NCBI RefSeq assembly: GCF_048544455.1
Contig: NC_133536.1
Span: forward strand, 25,174,152 to 25,238,151
Reading direction: 5' to 3'
Length of the DNA: 64,000 nucleotides
Source of the DNA: Silene latifolia
Taxonomy: Eukaryota; Streptophyta; Magnoliopsida; Caryophyllales; Caryophyllaceae
Shown: positions 36,970 to 47,245 of the stretch, one piece after another
How the letters are laid out: each line of letters opens with the position of its first letter
Numbering within the stretch: the stretch's first letter is position 1
The notes under the pieces: model-generated
What the model was told of the DNA's origin: nothing
The model's database searches: none
The model's input: the letters and a program-made list of their open reading frames with translations, nothing else
Translations under genes and position numbers: made by a program

Positions 36970-38021
36970 TGTAACACCTATAATACTACGGTTTTCTATG
37001 TCATTGGGTACTCTATCGAGTGGGGCTTACTCTGTCGAGTAAGTATGTTTTTATACGAAACAGTAGTCTGTCTGATGGGTACTCGATCGAGTATGTGTGG
37101 CACCTGATCGAGTAAGGGGCACTCGATCGAGTTAGTTACTTACTCGATCGAGTAAGTTGGTCTTACGGGTTATTTTAGTCGGGTTTTGTTAATAACACGT
37201 GATTAGTATTTAAGGGTTCTGTCACCCTTCTTAATCAGTTTTAAGTTTTCTGAAAACCTTTTAAAGAGAAGAAGTTACGTAGCTTTTATTCATCGCGTTA
37301 TTAGCAAATCCCAAGGGCTAGGATCGTCGGATTGTCTTGTTCTTTACACCGTTGAGTTCGTCGTGTTAAGGGTAAGATTCTTGTATAATTTATGTTGTGT
37401 TTCATTGAGTTTCTTTAAAACCCTAATTGGGTATTGTTGGGGGTTTTGGGTGATTTGTATGGTTATGGTGGTAATTGTATATTTGTATGTATGCATGTTA
37501 TAGGAGGAGGATTCGTAGAGGAGACTTTCTGATTAGCTGCTAGATCGTCTGTGGTGATTGCTATCTCAGGTAGGTTCGCCTACTCAGTACTGTTGGTCGT
37601 CTAAAGTTTCTTTTGATGTGGTTCGGTTGTTGTAGTGTCAGTGTGGTTGATCTATTGTGATAACTGGTTGTTGTTGCGTTGTTTCATTTATTATTGTTGT
37701 GGTGCAGCTGATTGTGATTGTTTGTCTATGGTTCTCGAGGTGCGTCATCGGCTGAGTTGAGTCACTTGCGGGCGTGGCTTCACGCCCGTTGTCGCCCTCC
37801 GTGGAACCCGCCACAGGAGGGGATGTGCACATTAATGGACATGGGTTTATCGCTCGGTATGATAAGCGGGGATTTGGTGGGTACGGCTGCGGTCCCCCAC
37901 TGACAGGGCAGGTCCAGTGGACATTCGGTGACGGTGATTGGTTAGAGGAGATGTGATGTGTGTATGTTCTTTGTGCCTGTGTTGTGTTTGTGGTTGTTGG
38001 TGTGTTTCTTCAGTTACTGAC
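36970..38021 (+). repeat. Element C 3' LTR, first part
   Basis: The LTR starts TGTAACACC directly after the purine tract and is cut at 38021 by element D; it resumes at 43573. It contains the palindrome array 37009-37165 and, inverted, the GC-rich block shared with the LTRs of A and B (CACTTGCGGGCGTGGCTTC to GGGGATGTGCAC, 37765-37832). Confidence 0.8.
37009..37165. repeat. Six-copy palindrome array with GATC centre in C LTR
   Basis: Two units, a spacer of about 36 bases with CAGTAGTCTGTCTGATG, then four units. Most are TACTCGATCGAGTA or a near form. This is the 4+2 layout of the other LTRs seen in the opposite orientation, as expected because C lies on the plus strand. Confidence 0.9.
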
Positions 38022-39437
38022 TGATAGGTCCATTTTATATACATTTTAACCCCCTATTTTACCTCTATTTTACATGTCATTTGCACTAATGTTAGTGTTT
38101 GTGAGCTAATTCCGTGTTCTAGTTGTGCTTACTTGTTTTCTATTGTGTTTTGTAGGAAATTAAGCTTTTAGTAGCTTTTTCCCGTCAAAGTAGCAAGTAC
38201 AAGAGTTCACGAGGCTAATGAGAGCAAGTCTTGATCATGCAAAGGAGTTTCGGGAAACATAGGGGCATTTTGGGAAGAAATTGGAAAACCCGAGCAAGAG
38301 GAAACCAATCTTAGTTGGTGGATATGTAAAGAAATGAAATCCAATTGAAAGCCCATGTTAAGAGTTTGCATTGGATGCCAAAGGATGCTTAAGATACCTT
38401 AGACGGACACATTAAGACATAAGTATCGGATTCCGCTTCAACATTAAGTGCAAAGTTAAGACGGAATTAAGATAAATTTGAGAAATACCACGACCCCGAT
38501 CGGGGTTGGGTGGCCCCGATCGGGGTTAGCCCCCTGTAGCTTATTTCCGTTACTCCCTTCACTCCTATAAATAGAAGCTTTGGTCGACACTTCTTGGAGA
38601 CCTCTTACACACTCTTACACATATTTTTCTTCCTAAATTCTCCCTAAATATTAGTAGGTAGTTTAGTTTAGTTTTAGTTTATATTAGTTTGTTACAACAT
38701 TTCTATTATCAAGTTCAAGTTATATTCAAGCTTCTTTTCAAGTTATTTCCATTTGCATTTGTTCTTCATTTCCATTTCCTACTTCAAGGTAATTCTATTT
38801 CTTATTTGCACTATGTTATCTATCATTCTAATTAACATTAGTTTAGTTTACAACTCCAACATGTTAGAGTAATTTCCTTTGTCTAAGGAGTAAGGGGAGC
38901 CATGCATGATTAAGTAATTTGTAAATGTCAAAATAAGGATAAGTTAATATTGTATAAGTGTTTCTATCACATGTTTGCACCATAATGTTTAATCTATGTT
39001 TAAAGGCCTTATTCATTGATTAAGTTTGTTCATTCGTTCTAAAAGTCGAGAGGCATGGAATTGAATTAGACTAAGCATGTGTAGTAGGACGACCTAGTCA
39101 TGGACGAGAGTTTCTCTAGGACCCGGTCTATGGTTGACACTAATATCGTAAGATGGGTGTCTTTAAGCCTAAAGATTTATCGTAAAATCAACTTCTTAAC
39201 TTGTCATGAGCAATTACATAATTAGCATGTGTGACCCGATCTCCCTAGACATTTTATTTATTATTGTTTTATCACTTCAGTCCAAACCAATTCAAACGTA
39301 ATCGACCAAGGTAAAATTCAATCCATAACAATTAATTAATAACTCCCGTCTCCTTTGGGTTCGACCCCTAAGTATTACATTAATATTTTGCCTAGGGTAT
39401 AAATATTATCTTTGCATAGGTGTGCGATAGCCTATCA
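38022..39437 (+). repeat. Element D 5' LTR
   Basis: The 1416-bp LTR contains two close palindromes CCCCGATCGGGG at about 38502-38526 and a TATA-like CTATAAATAG at about 38566. It differs from the 3' LTR at only a few single bases, plus a repeat-length change in a TTTAG run near 38665. Confidence 0.85.
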
Positions 39438-39442
39438 AATTT

Positions 39443-39460
39443 TGGCGCCGTTGCCGGGGA
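39443..39460 (+). promoter_or_regulatory. Athila-type primer binding site
   Basis: TGGCGCCGTTGCCGGGGA begins five bases after the LTR end at 39437. This form is known from Athila-class elements and complements the 3' end of aspartate tRNA. Confidence 0.85.
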
Positions 39461-39604
39461 GACGGTTTTGTTTGCTAATTAGTTGTTGAATTTTATCTTA
39501 TTTTATTTTGTCTCGAGGAACACTTATTCCTTGGGATCATCTCACGGTTTCTTTGTAGTTTTAGTGCCTATTTTTGTAGGTGATAAAACTATTGGCCTTA
39601 CATA

Positions 39605-40645
39605 ATGAGTTACGAATTCATCCCACAACTCCATGATGAGCCTTTTCCTGACTATCTTTATCGATTCTACTACTTTTGCGATAGTCTCATCTCCTTTGGA
39701 CATGTCCTTGATGGGGATTACTTGGGTCATTTCGTGCTTGGCGGCATGGATTCCGAGACCCGTGGATTGGCTCTAAAATTGAGTAATGGGAATCTCTACA
39801 ACATGATTGGGCCGGAACTTTGGAATTTCTTAAATTTCATGGCTTCCGAATGTCGGGAATTAGCACGCCAATTCCATTATTGGTGCATCGAAGAGGAGCT
39901 TAAAGTTTTACATGCTCGTTTGGGAACAAATTCTCCAGAGAAACCGAGACGACGTGAGTCTATCTTCTCTCATTTTGCTTTTTCACCTCCCCAATGTAAG
40001 TCTTTTCAATCTAATGATTTTGATTTATTGGATGATGATGATGGTCCGATTTTATCTTTTAAAATCTCCCCTAGTGTCATTCAAATAGAAAATGTAGAAA
40101 CTCATATTGATGACATTGAACCCCTTGTTGTAGATGAGTTATCTCCCACAAATGAATTTGTCGAGTTTCATTGTGATTCTCATGAGGTTTCTCCCAAGTC
40201 TTTTGACTCCCTTGACGATTCATTTGTAGAAGATAATGTTGATCCAACCGAGGTAGATAAAGGACTTAGTGATATTAATTTAGAAAATGAATGGGATACG
40301 CCTCCCATTATTGATGAGTCCTACCTCCTAGATTCTTCTTATCACCCCTTTGAGACCATTAAGAATGATATTTTGTACACTAACGATTTATTTTATGGTC
40401 TTAAACATGATGCTCCATCTCTTGCTGATGAGAGGAGTGATTGGGTGGTATTGTTTGAAGTCTTACATATGAGCATTGATGAGATTTACAAATCTCTAAC
40501 TTTGATCTATTATGCATATATCTTGTCAATTGCTTACATATGTTTTCATATAGCTCATGCGCAGATATACGATCGACTTCTAAGGGCTTTGACGAGCTTT
40601 TTAAGAAACAAAAGTCCTTTCTTCCCAAGCCCCTTCTCAAGCTAG
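39605..40645 (+). CDS. 346-residue acidic protein of element D, function unknown
   Basis: An uninterrupted ORF starts at ATG 39605, about 145 bases after the primer binding site. I do not recognise the protein with confidence. Residues 1-110 have a gag-like look (aromatic YLYRFYYFCDSL, LDGDYLGHFVLGGM, ELARQFHYWCIEEELK). Residues about 135-265 are very rich in Asp and Glu with a run of five consecutive Asp. Residues about 298-322 form a hydrophobic stretch (LIYYAYILSIAYICF) long enough to cross a membrane, followed by a basic tail. Zinc knuckle, DTG protease and RT motifs are absent. Athila elements can carry an env-like ORF with membrane segments, so a gag-like, env-like or fused remnant are all possible. 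The open frame in a helper-dependent element suggests recent activity or selection. Confidence 0.5.
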   Translation: MSYEFIPQLHDEPFPDYLYRFYYFCDSLISFGHVLDGDYLGHFVLGGMDSETRGLALKLSNGNLYNMIGPELWNFLNFMASECRELARQFHYWCIEEELKVLHARLGTNSPEKPRRRESIFSHFAFSPPQCKSFQSNDFDLLDDDDGPILSFKISPSVIQIENVETHIDDIEPLVVDELSPTNEFVEFHCDSHEVSPKSFDSLDDSFVEDNVDPTEVDKGLSDINLENEWDTPPIIDESYLLDSSYHPFETIKNDILYTNDLFYGLKHDAPSLADERSDWVVLFEVLHMSIDEIYKSLTLIYYAYILSIAYICFHIAHAQIYDRLLRALTSFLRNKSPFFPSPFSS

Positions 40646-42141
40646 CTTGGGGGAGGCTTCTAAAATTTAGTATGCATTTATTTTCTTTATTTTCCGCATG
40701 TGTCATTTCCATCTCCCCTTGTTGGCTTTACTTGTCTTTCTTTTGTGGTCAACCCCGTTTTCACATTGAGGACAATGTGGTGTTCTAGCTTGGGGGAGGG
40801 ATTTAGTGTGTCTAGTTATTTTATTGCTTTCAAATAAATTGAAAAATTGTTTTGGTTTTCATTTAGTTAGTGTAGATTTATTGAGAATTTTTGAAAAAAA
40901 TAGTGTTGCTTTTGCTTCTAATTCTTTGCTTGTCCTACTTATGCCCTCTTGTTTGTCCCATTTTTGGCTTGATAGCTCTTGATTCGCTACTTTTGACGGG
41001 ATATAGCATGCATGGGGATGTCTTGACATAGTAGGTGGAAGATGGATTTTGGACCAAGTAAGCTTGATCTTGACTTTTGGCAAGCCACAAGATTGTAAGG
41101 TAGAACCTCGTTTGACCGACGCATTCATATCCGGTCTCTCTTAGGTGAGTGTAGGTGTCTTCTTATATGGTGTGTTTCATCAAAATGCACAAATATGGTT
41201 TTCATTTCATCTCTTGGTAAGCATTCATTCATTTGTTATAGCATTTTGGAGCCATTCACATGACTATATTTGCCTTTTTGACCCCTTCACAAACATTTAT
41301 CTTTAGCTACATTATAATTTGCCTACCTTGTTGAGCTAGTAGCTTTGTTTGGTTCTGTTTGGGTGCTCAATTGGGATTTGGTTCAAAGTTTGGAATATCA
41401 TGTGAGCTTGGTCTTAATGCTCAAGAAAGGAAAGAAAAAGAGAAAAAAAAAAAAAAAAAAGTGATGATGAATTGAAATGAAAAATCAAGAAAGAAAAAAA
41501 AAGTTGAGAAAAAAAAATGAAAAAAAAAAGCATGAAAGAAAATGAAAAAGAAGTATGAATTGAAAAAGAAAAAGAGAAGAAGTTGATGTGAGAAACTCTC
41601 ATGCATTATTCATATTTTGGAGAGTTTACTTATGATTAAAATTGCAAAATTGGGTTAGAATTGGGATTGAGCATCCTTACATTTGGTTGTTGCTAGCTTG
41701 ACATTAGCTCCACAATCCACAATTTATTTGTTCCCCCTTCTTACCCATTACATATTACCTTCTTCCTACCCATTTGGCTTCTGTATCATGCTTACATTTG
41801 ACTGTTTTGGCTTACTAGTTTTGATTGATTACCATATTAGATTGCGGACACATTGTTATAAGTCGAGGATAGTTGAGTGTTTATTCACAAAATTGTCCTT
41901 CCACATATAAAAGAGTTTGAGTGCACCGTGAGAGTCCATAAGTCGAAAGATCATGCAAGAGCTTAAAGGTTCATTTCAAGTTTTCCATGCTACGCCGTCG
42001 TGTAAATCTCATCCGTGTTTTGCTTTATCCTTATACCCATGTTGTTTCGGGATTTGAATTAATTGCTTGTTAGCTACTTGGGATTTGCAATGTTGGGATG
42101 ATCTTGCTTGAGGACAAGCAGGGGTTTAGCTTGGGAGAGTT
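40646..42141 (+). other. Non-coding 3' part of element D with repeated purine tracts
   Basis: Three near copies of AGCTTGGGGGAGG occur at about 40644, 40785 and 42129 (the last as AGCTTGGGAGAG). Only the last abuts the LTR and is the working polypurine tract. A purine-only AG-rich run fills 41423-41580. No conserved coding frame was found; the short minus-strand Phe-rich ORFs are products of the purine run. Confidence 0.65.
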
Positions 42142-43567
42142 TGATAGGTCCATTTTATATACATTTTAACCCCCTATTTTACCTCTATTTTACATGTCAT
42201 TTGCACTAATGTTAGTGTTTGTGAGCTAATTCCGTGTTCTAGTTGTGCTTGCTTGTTTTCTATTGTGTTTTGTAGGAAATTAAGCTTTTAGTAGCTTTTT
42301 CCCGTCAAAGTAGCAAGTACAAGAGTTCACGAGGCTAATGAGAGCAAGTCTTGATCATGCAAAGGAGTTTCGGGAAGCATAGGGGCATTTTGGGAAGAAA
42401 TTGGAAAACCCGAGCAAGAGGAAACCAATCTTAGTTGGTGGATATGTAAAGAAATGAAATCCAAATGAAAGCCCATGTTAAGAGTTTGCATTGGATGCCA
42501 AAGGATGCTTAAGATACCTTAGACGGAAGCATTAAGACATAAGCATCGGATTCCGCTTCAACATTAAGTGCAAAGTTAAGACGGAATTAAGAGAAATTTG
42601 AGAAATACCACGACCCCGATCGGGGTTGGGTGGCCCCGATCGGGGTTAGCCCTCTGTAGCTTATTTCCGTTACTCCCTTCACTCCTATAAATTGAAGCTT
42701 TGGTCGACACTTCTTGGAGACCTCTTACACACTCTTACACATATTTTTCTTCCTAAATTCTCCCTAAATATTAGTAGGTAGTTTAGTTTAGTTTAGTTTA
42801 GTTTTAGTTTATATTAGTTTGTTACAACATTTCTATTATCAAGTTCAAGTTATATTCAAGCTTCTTTTCAAGTTATTTCCATTTGCATTTGTTCTTCATT
42901 TCCATTTCCTACTTCAAGGTAATTCTATTTCTTATTTGCACTATGTTATGTATCATTCTAATTAACATTAGTTTAGTTTACAACTCCAACATGTTAGAGT
43001 AATTTCCTTTGTCTAAGGAGTAAGGGGAGCCATGCATGATTAAGTAATTTGTAAATGTCAAAATAAGGATAAGTTAATATTGTATAAGTGTTTCTATCAC
43101 ATGTTTGCACCATAATGTTTAATCTATGTTTAAAGGCCTTATTCATTGATTAAGTTTGTTCATTCGTTCTAAAAGTCGAGAGGCATGGAATTGAATTAGA
43201 CTAAGCATGTGTAGTAGGACGACCTAGTCATGGACGAGAGTTTCTCTAGGACCTGGTCTATGGTTGACACTAATATCGTAAGATGGGTGTCTTTAAGCCT
43301 AAACATTTATCGTAAAATCAACTTCTTAACTTGTCATGAGCAATTACATAATTAGCATGTGTGACCCGATCTCCCTAGACATTTTATTTATTATTGTTTT
43401 ATCACTTCAGCCCAAACCAATTCAAACGTAATCGACCAAGGTAAAATTCAATCCATAACAATTAATTAATAACTCCCGTCTCCTTTGGGTTTGACCCCTA
43501 AGTATTACATTAATTTGTTGCCTAGGGTATAAATATTATCTTTGCATAGGTGTGCGATAGCCTATCA
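42142..43567 (+). repeat. Element D 3' LTR
   Basis: The 1426-bp copy of 38022-39437 ends CCTATCA and is followed by the CTGAC duplicate. The paired CCCCGATCGGGG palindromes are conserved at about 42612-42646. Confidence 0.85.
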
Positions 43568-43572
43568 CTGAC

Positions 43573-43908
43573 CTTGTGTGGTTATGTCTTGTTCTTTGTT
43601 TCTGTTGTGTCTGTCGTGATCCCTTATGGTGAGTAGTCAGTCTTAGCAGGTTGTGATCTGGATGTTAGCTGGGTGTTTGGCGGGATGAGTCTTTCACTAG
43701 TTACAACAGAAGTAGTCCACATAGCTGACAGTAGTTTGAGTTGTACCTTTATATACGTGTACCTTTAGTTTTATTAATCACTATAATGTAACTTAATTGT
43801 TCTTTTATCGACATTTAATTATTACTGCCCTCGGGCAACCGGGACGGTGACGCCCTTATATGCTAAGGAAGGTCTTGTTAAGGCTCCTGAGTATATGGGG
43901 GTGTCACA
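43573..43908 (+). repeat. Element C 3' LTR, second part
   Basis: This continues the LTR of element C after the element D insertion and ends GGGTGTCACA at 43908. Joined to 36970-38021 it gives an LTR of about 1.4 kb. The border with the next LTR-like block is ambiguous because both could use the TGTCACA at 43902-43908. Confidence 0.65.
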
Positions 43909-46170
43909 ACACCCCTAATTTCCGTAATATAATTCTTTAATTTTATTTTCCCATATTTCATATTTTATTTTCCGGGAAAATATTTGTCTCTTGTCTTTTG
44001 GGATCGTTGGGTTCGAAAACGGTGAAGACCCATTCTTTTCTTGGGTCTCACGTGTAGTTTGAAGTATATGAGTGAGTTTTTGGACTAAGCTTGGAATAAA
44101 CCCATGAGCTTCTCTATAAATAAGAAGGAAAACCAAACCCTTGCTTTTCTTTTCTCTTTTTCTCACAAAAACCCTAAACCTAATTCTCTCCTCTCTTAAC
44201 TCCCTTGTGCCGTGTGCCTCCACCCTCTATAGGGTTTCGTGCCGCGCCTTCTTCCTCCCCCCCTTCATCATCTTTCGTGCTTAGATCGATCCTTCTCCTT
44301 GGATTTGTCTATCTTCTTCGTAAGTTTTTATGTTTTCGCGTAGTTTTTATATTTTTATAGTTTATATATATATTAGTATATTTATTAGATTCAATATCTT
44401 TGGCACGTGGATGATTCAATAAAGGCGTGAAGACCGTACCTGGAGGAGACATTTATATCGTTGAAGACGATCTTTAGGATTATTTGCTTAATAAGATAAC
44501 TAGGTGTTTTCCTTTAATTGTGTTTATGCCAATTGATGTAATTTACATGATTTAATAATTGATTTGTATAATTGGTACGTGTTTGATAGTTTATTATCAT
44601 GGTTAATTGTGTTTGTGTGTTTACGTATGCGTTCTATTGTTTAGTTTGCATAATGTATCTTGCCTATGCTCCGTTTTGGGTGTTTGGGCGTTCGGCTAGG
44701 GCTCCCAATGGAAACCCTAGTGGCGGCTTGGTGGTGGTTTATGTGAAGACCTAGTGTTATGGCTGAACTAGTATAACCTTGAGATTATGGCTCAATGTTA
44801 TAGCTGGGTTGGTACAACTCTGAGGTTGTGATGAAGTTCTAGGTGAAGCCGTGTAACTTTGAGATTATAGCTCAATGTTATAACTGGGCTACTATAACTT
44901 AAGTCACATGTCGATGTTATAGCTAATGCTAATGTAACATTAGGCTAATGAAGTCACTGTTATAGCTAAAGCTAATATAACATTGGGTTACGAGGAAAAG
45001 TTATTGTTAAAGTTATAGCTGAAGTTACTATATAACATTGGTTGCTTATACTTGTCTCATATGTTGTATTGTGTTCGACGTGTTATGTCCTTGTGTGTAT
45101 GAATCGTTGGTTACTTTTGTTCATATGATAAGTAGGGTAGTCAGTTATACTATCATATGAGTTGAGTCGCGGCGTCGTTCACGCATGTTGGTACAGTCAG
45201 TTATATTGTGCATTTATTTGTTGGCTAGTGGTATAGATGACGTGCGGTATCAGTTATATACCAAACGGAATGAACTAACGCCACCCATTATGGGATTTAG
45301 TTGGTTTATGTTCGAGGGTGGCCAAAGTCGTCAGTTATACGCCCTGGGTCCCGAGTGTCGTTCGGTGTACAGTTATTGCATCGAGGGGTCTGGCCAGGTC
45401 TGAGGCAGATAGGCAGTGGTGATACGCTATACATAGTACCGTGGAGTATCAGTTATATACTTCACACCAACGGGGAGTCAGTTATACGATCCGTCAGTCA
45501 GGGTATCAGTTATACGCTCTGACAGGTTAGAGTGCCAGTTATACGCTCGAGCCAGTGTTCGTTTTATACCCTATGCAAATTGTGTGGAAGCATTGGTTAT
45601 ATGCTCTAATTGGTGATGTGTGGTGTTCACCCTACTCGCTATGCTTTGTTGCTAGCTTTGTTCCTTATGTTGCTATTTTTGATTGGTTACGTTTATGTCT
45701 CGTAGTTTATGGTTTCATTTGAGATATCATTTCTAAAGGATTGTCTTAATATGCCTTCGTTTAATGATAAGTTTACGTTGGGTTTTCATGAGTATAGATG
45801 GTCTCACATGTTTACTGGTTTTACATTTCAATTGTTAATGATTGTTGGTTATATTCAATTGTTGTAAACATGACTGGGAGAGCATCTAGTTACTTCCGAC
45901 TGATTGTCGACCCCCATTCTCAGGTTGAATGTTCGTCGCTGTTTGGATGATGTTGTTTGAGATGCATCGAGGGGCGAAATGAATAATAAATTAGAAGTTT
46001 GTTTTCATGTTTTGAGAACCTTTGAATAATTTATTAGTTTGGTTTTTGGATTTAGTAGCGAACCGGATTGTTCAGGTGTTTCCGCCATCTAGACCCATTT
46101 GTTATCACATACTCTGATAATATGTTTATACCATATGTTTTTCCTTTGTTTTATAATCCAGGTTGTTACA
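43902..46170 (+). repeat. Isolated LTR-like block, about 2.2 kb
   Basis: The block begins TGTCACAACACCCC and ends GGTTGTTACA, which are near-inverted ends. It holds a CTATAAATAAG TATA-like site near 44113 and a block near 45870-45920 (ACTGGGAGAGCATCTAGTTAC) that resembles the conserved 3' part of Tekay-type LTRs. No clear target duplication is present, and no internal region follows, so it is a solo LTR or a fragment. A CAGTTATAC-rich region fills 45130-45610. Short ORFs have no recognisable domains. Confidence 0.55.
45130..45610 (+). repeat. Dispersed CAGTTATAC motif cluster
   Basis: About ten copies of CAGTTATA(C/T), several as CAGTTATACGCTC, are spaced 20-70 bases apart. The preceding 44750-45040 has a related series built from TTATAGCT and TATAACATT. 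The copies share the core but not the spacers, so this is not a simple tandem array. Confidence 0.7.
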
Positions 46171-46944
46171 CCGTAGGATTAGTTTATTTCCTAGTTAGCT
46201 CATTAATAGTTTATTGTATTTTCTAATTCCAATAGGATCGAAATAAGGTAATCTCGAGCTGTTAGAGTCGGTTTAGGCGAGTCAATTAGCTGGCTTAGGT
46301 TAGTTTAATAGCTAGTATAAATAAGGTCTTATGTATTGCTTATTTCATGCGTTATATTGAATGAAGAAAAAACCTACTTTTGCTGCTGCAATTGTGACTC
46401 GGTTCGACGAGTTCGTTCCAAACCCGATTCTTGTTTGACGCGTTCAAGCATTAACTAGATTGACTAGCAATAGGTCTTGCAACATCGATCACCATTTAAC
46501 GATCTATAGGTCTAGATCGGGCAAATATCCCCTTGATACTGTTCATCGTGTACTGTTCATCGTGTTACTGTTCACTTCACTGTTCACCATCGTTTCTGAA
46601 CATTGGCTTTAATCTTTGTCTTCTCTTTAATTTCGTTCACCTTTTGTTGTTGTTCGTCGTATTTGTACATCGTTATTGTTGTTGTGTTTTCTGCTATTGT
46701 TTTCGTTGAAACTGTTTCTGGTTATGAGGGGTTGTTGCTGGTTTGTTATTGCCTTCGTTGTTGTATTACTATATTGTTATTAGTTCGTGGGTGTTGTTGT
46801 TTCCGCTGTTGTTGTTGGAGTTCTTGCATAACCATACAAAAAGATTCGATCTTGGCGTTGTTATTCCGTATTTGTAAGCCTCCTAAGTCACGAGTTACAA
46901 AGTTGCTCCGCTACAACGAAGGATTCGAGGAATTTTCGTATCAA
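46171..46944. other. Intergenic stretch without recognised gene
   Basis: The stretch has a TATAAATAAG near 46317 and repeated TACTGTTCATCGTG/TTCACT phrases near 46540-46590, in the style of an LTR end. No second copy or clean boundary was found. The 137-codon ORF at 46603 is rich in Val, Leu, Cys and Phe from GTT repeats and shows no domain. Confidence 0.4.
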
Positions 46945-47245
46945 TTTATCCCGATCGTAACTAAAACGAGCTACTTTAAGCATGTCATACACGCGATTTA
47001 TTTTGATCATAACTAAAATGTCTTTGTTTATGTAATACATGTGTTTTATCCGTATCATAATTTTAAAAAGCTATTTTATGTATTACACGTATTTTATTCA
47101 ATTCATAACTAAAATGAGCTACTTACGTAATACATGGGATTTATGTCGATAAGAACTAAAATGAGCTACTTTAAGTAAAACAAGTGATTTATCCCAATAA
47201 TTAAAATGAGCTTACTTTAAATAACGACGTGATTTATTCCAAAAA
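46945..47245. repeat. Degenerate tandem repeat, ~55-60-bp unit
   Basis: About five to six degenerate copies of a unit with AACTAAAATGAGCTACTTTA followed by TAATACA..GTGATTTATCC. Unit length varies and no frame is kept. Confidence 0.65.

Larger units (their letters stand above)
38022..43567 (+). mobile_element. Element D: Athila-like non-autonomous LTR retrotransposon
   Basis: The ends are TGATAGG and CCTATCA. A perfect 5-bp duplication CTGAC lies outside (38017-38021 and 43568-43572). The LTRs are 38022-39437 and 42142-43567. The primer binding site TGGCGCCGTTGCCGGGGA (39443-39460) is the aspartate tRNA type typical of Athila elements. The 2.7 kb interior has one ORF (39605-40645) and no RT, RNase H or integrase, so movement needs helper proteins. 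It sits inside the LTR of element C. Confidence 0.85.

Noticed and set aside
41414..41606. Phe/Ser-rich minus-strand ORFs
   Set aside because: They are translations of the complement of an AG-only run in element D.
43902..46170. Complete retrotransposon
   Set aside because: Only LTR-like sequence is present; no primer binding site, purine tract, coding domain or clear target duplication was found.
46603..47016. 137-codon ORF with hydrophobic Cys/Val-rich sequence
   Set aside because: It is driven by GTT/TTG repeats and runs into a degenerate tandem repeat; no homology is recognisable.
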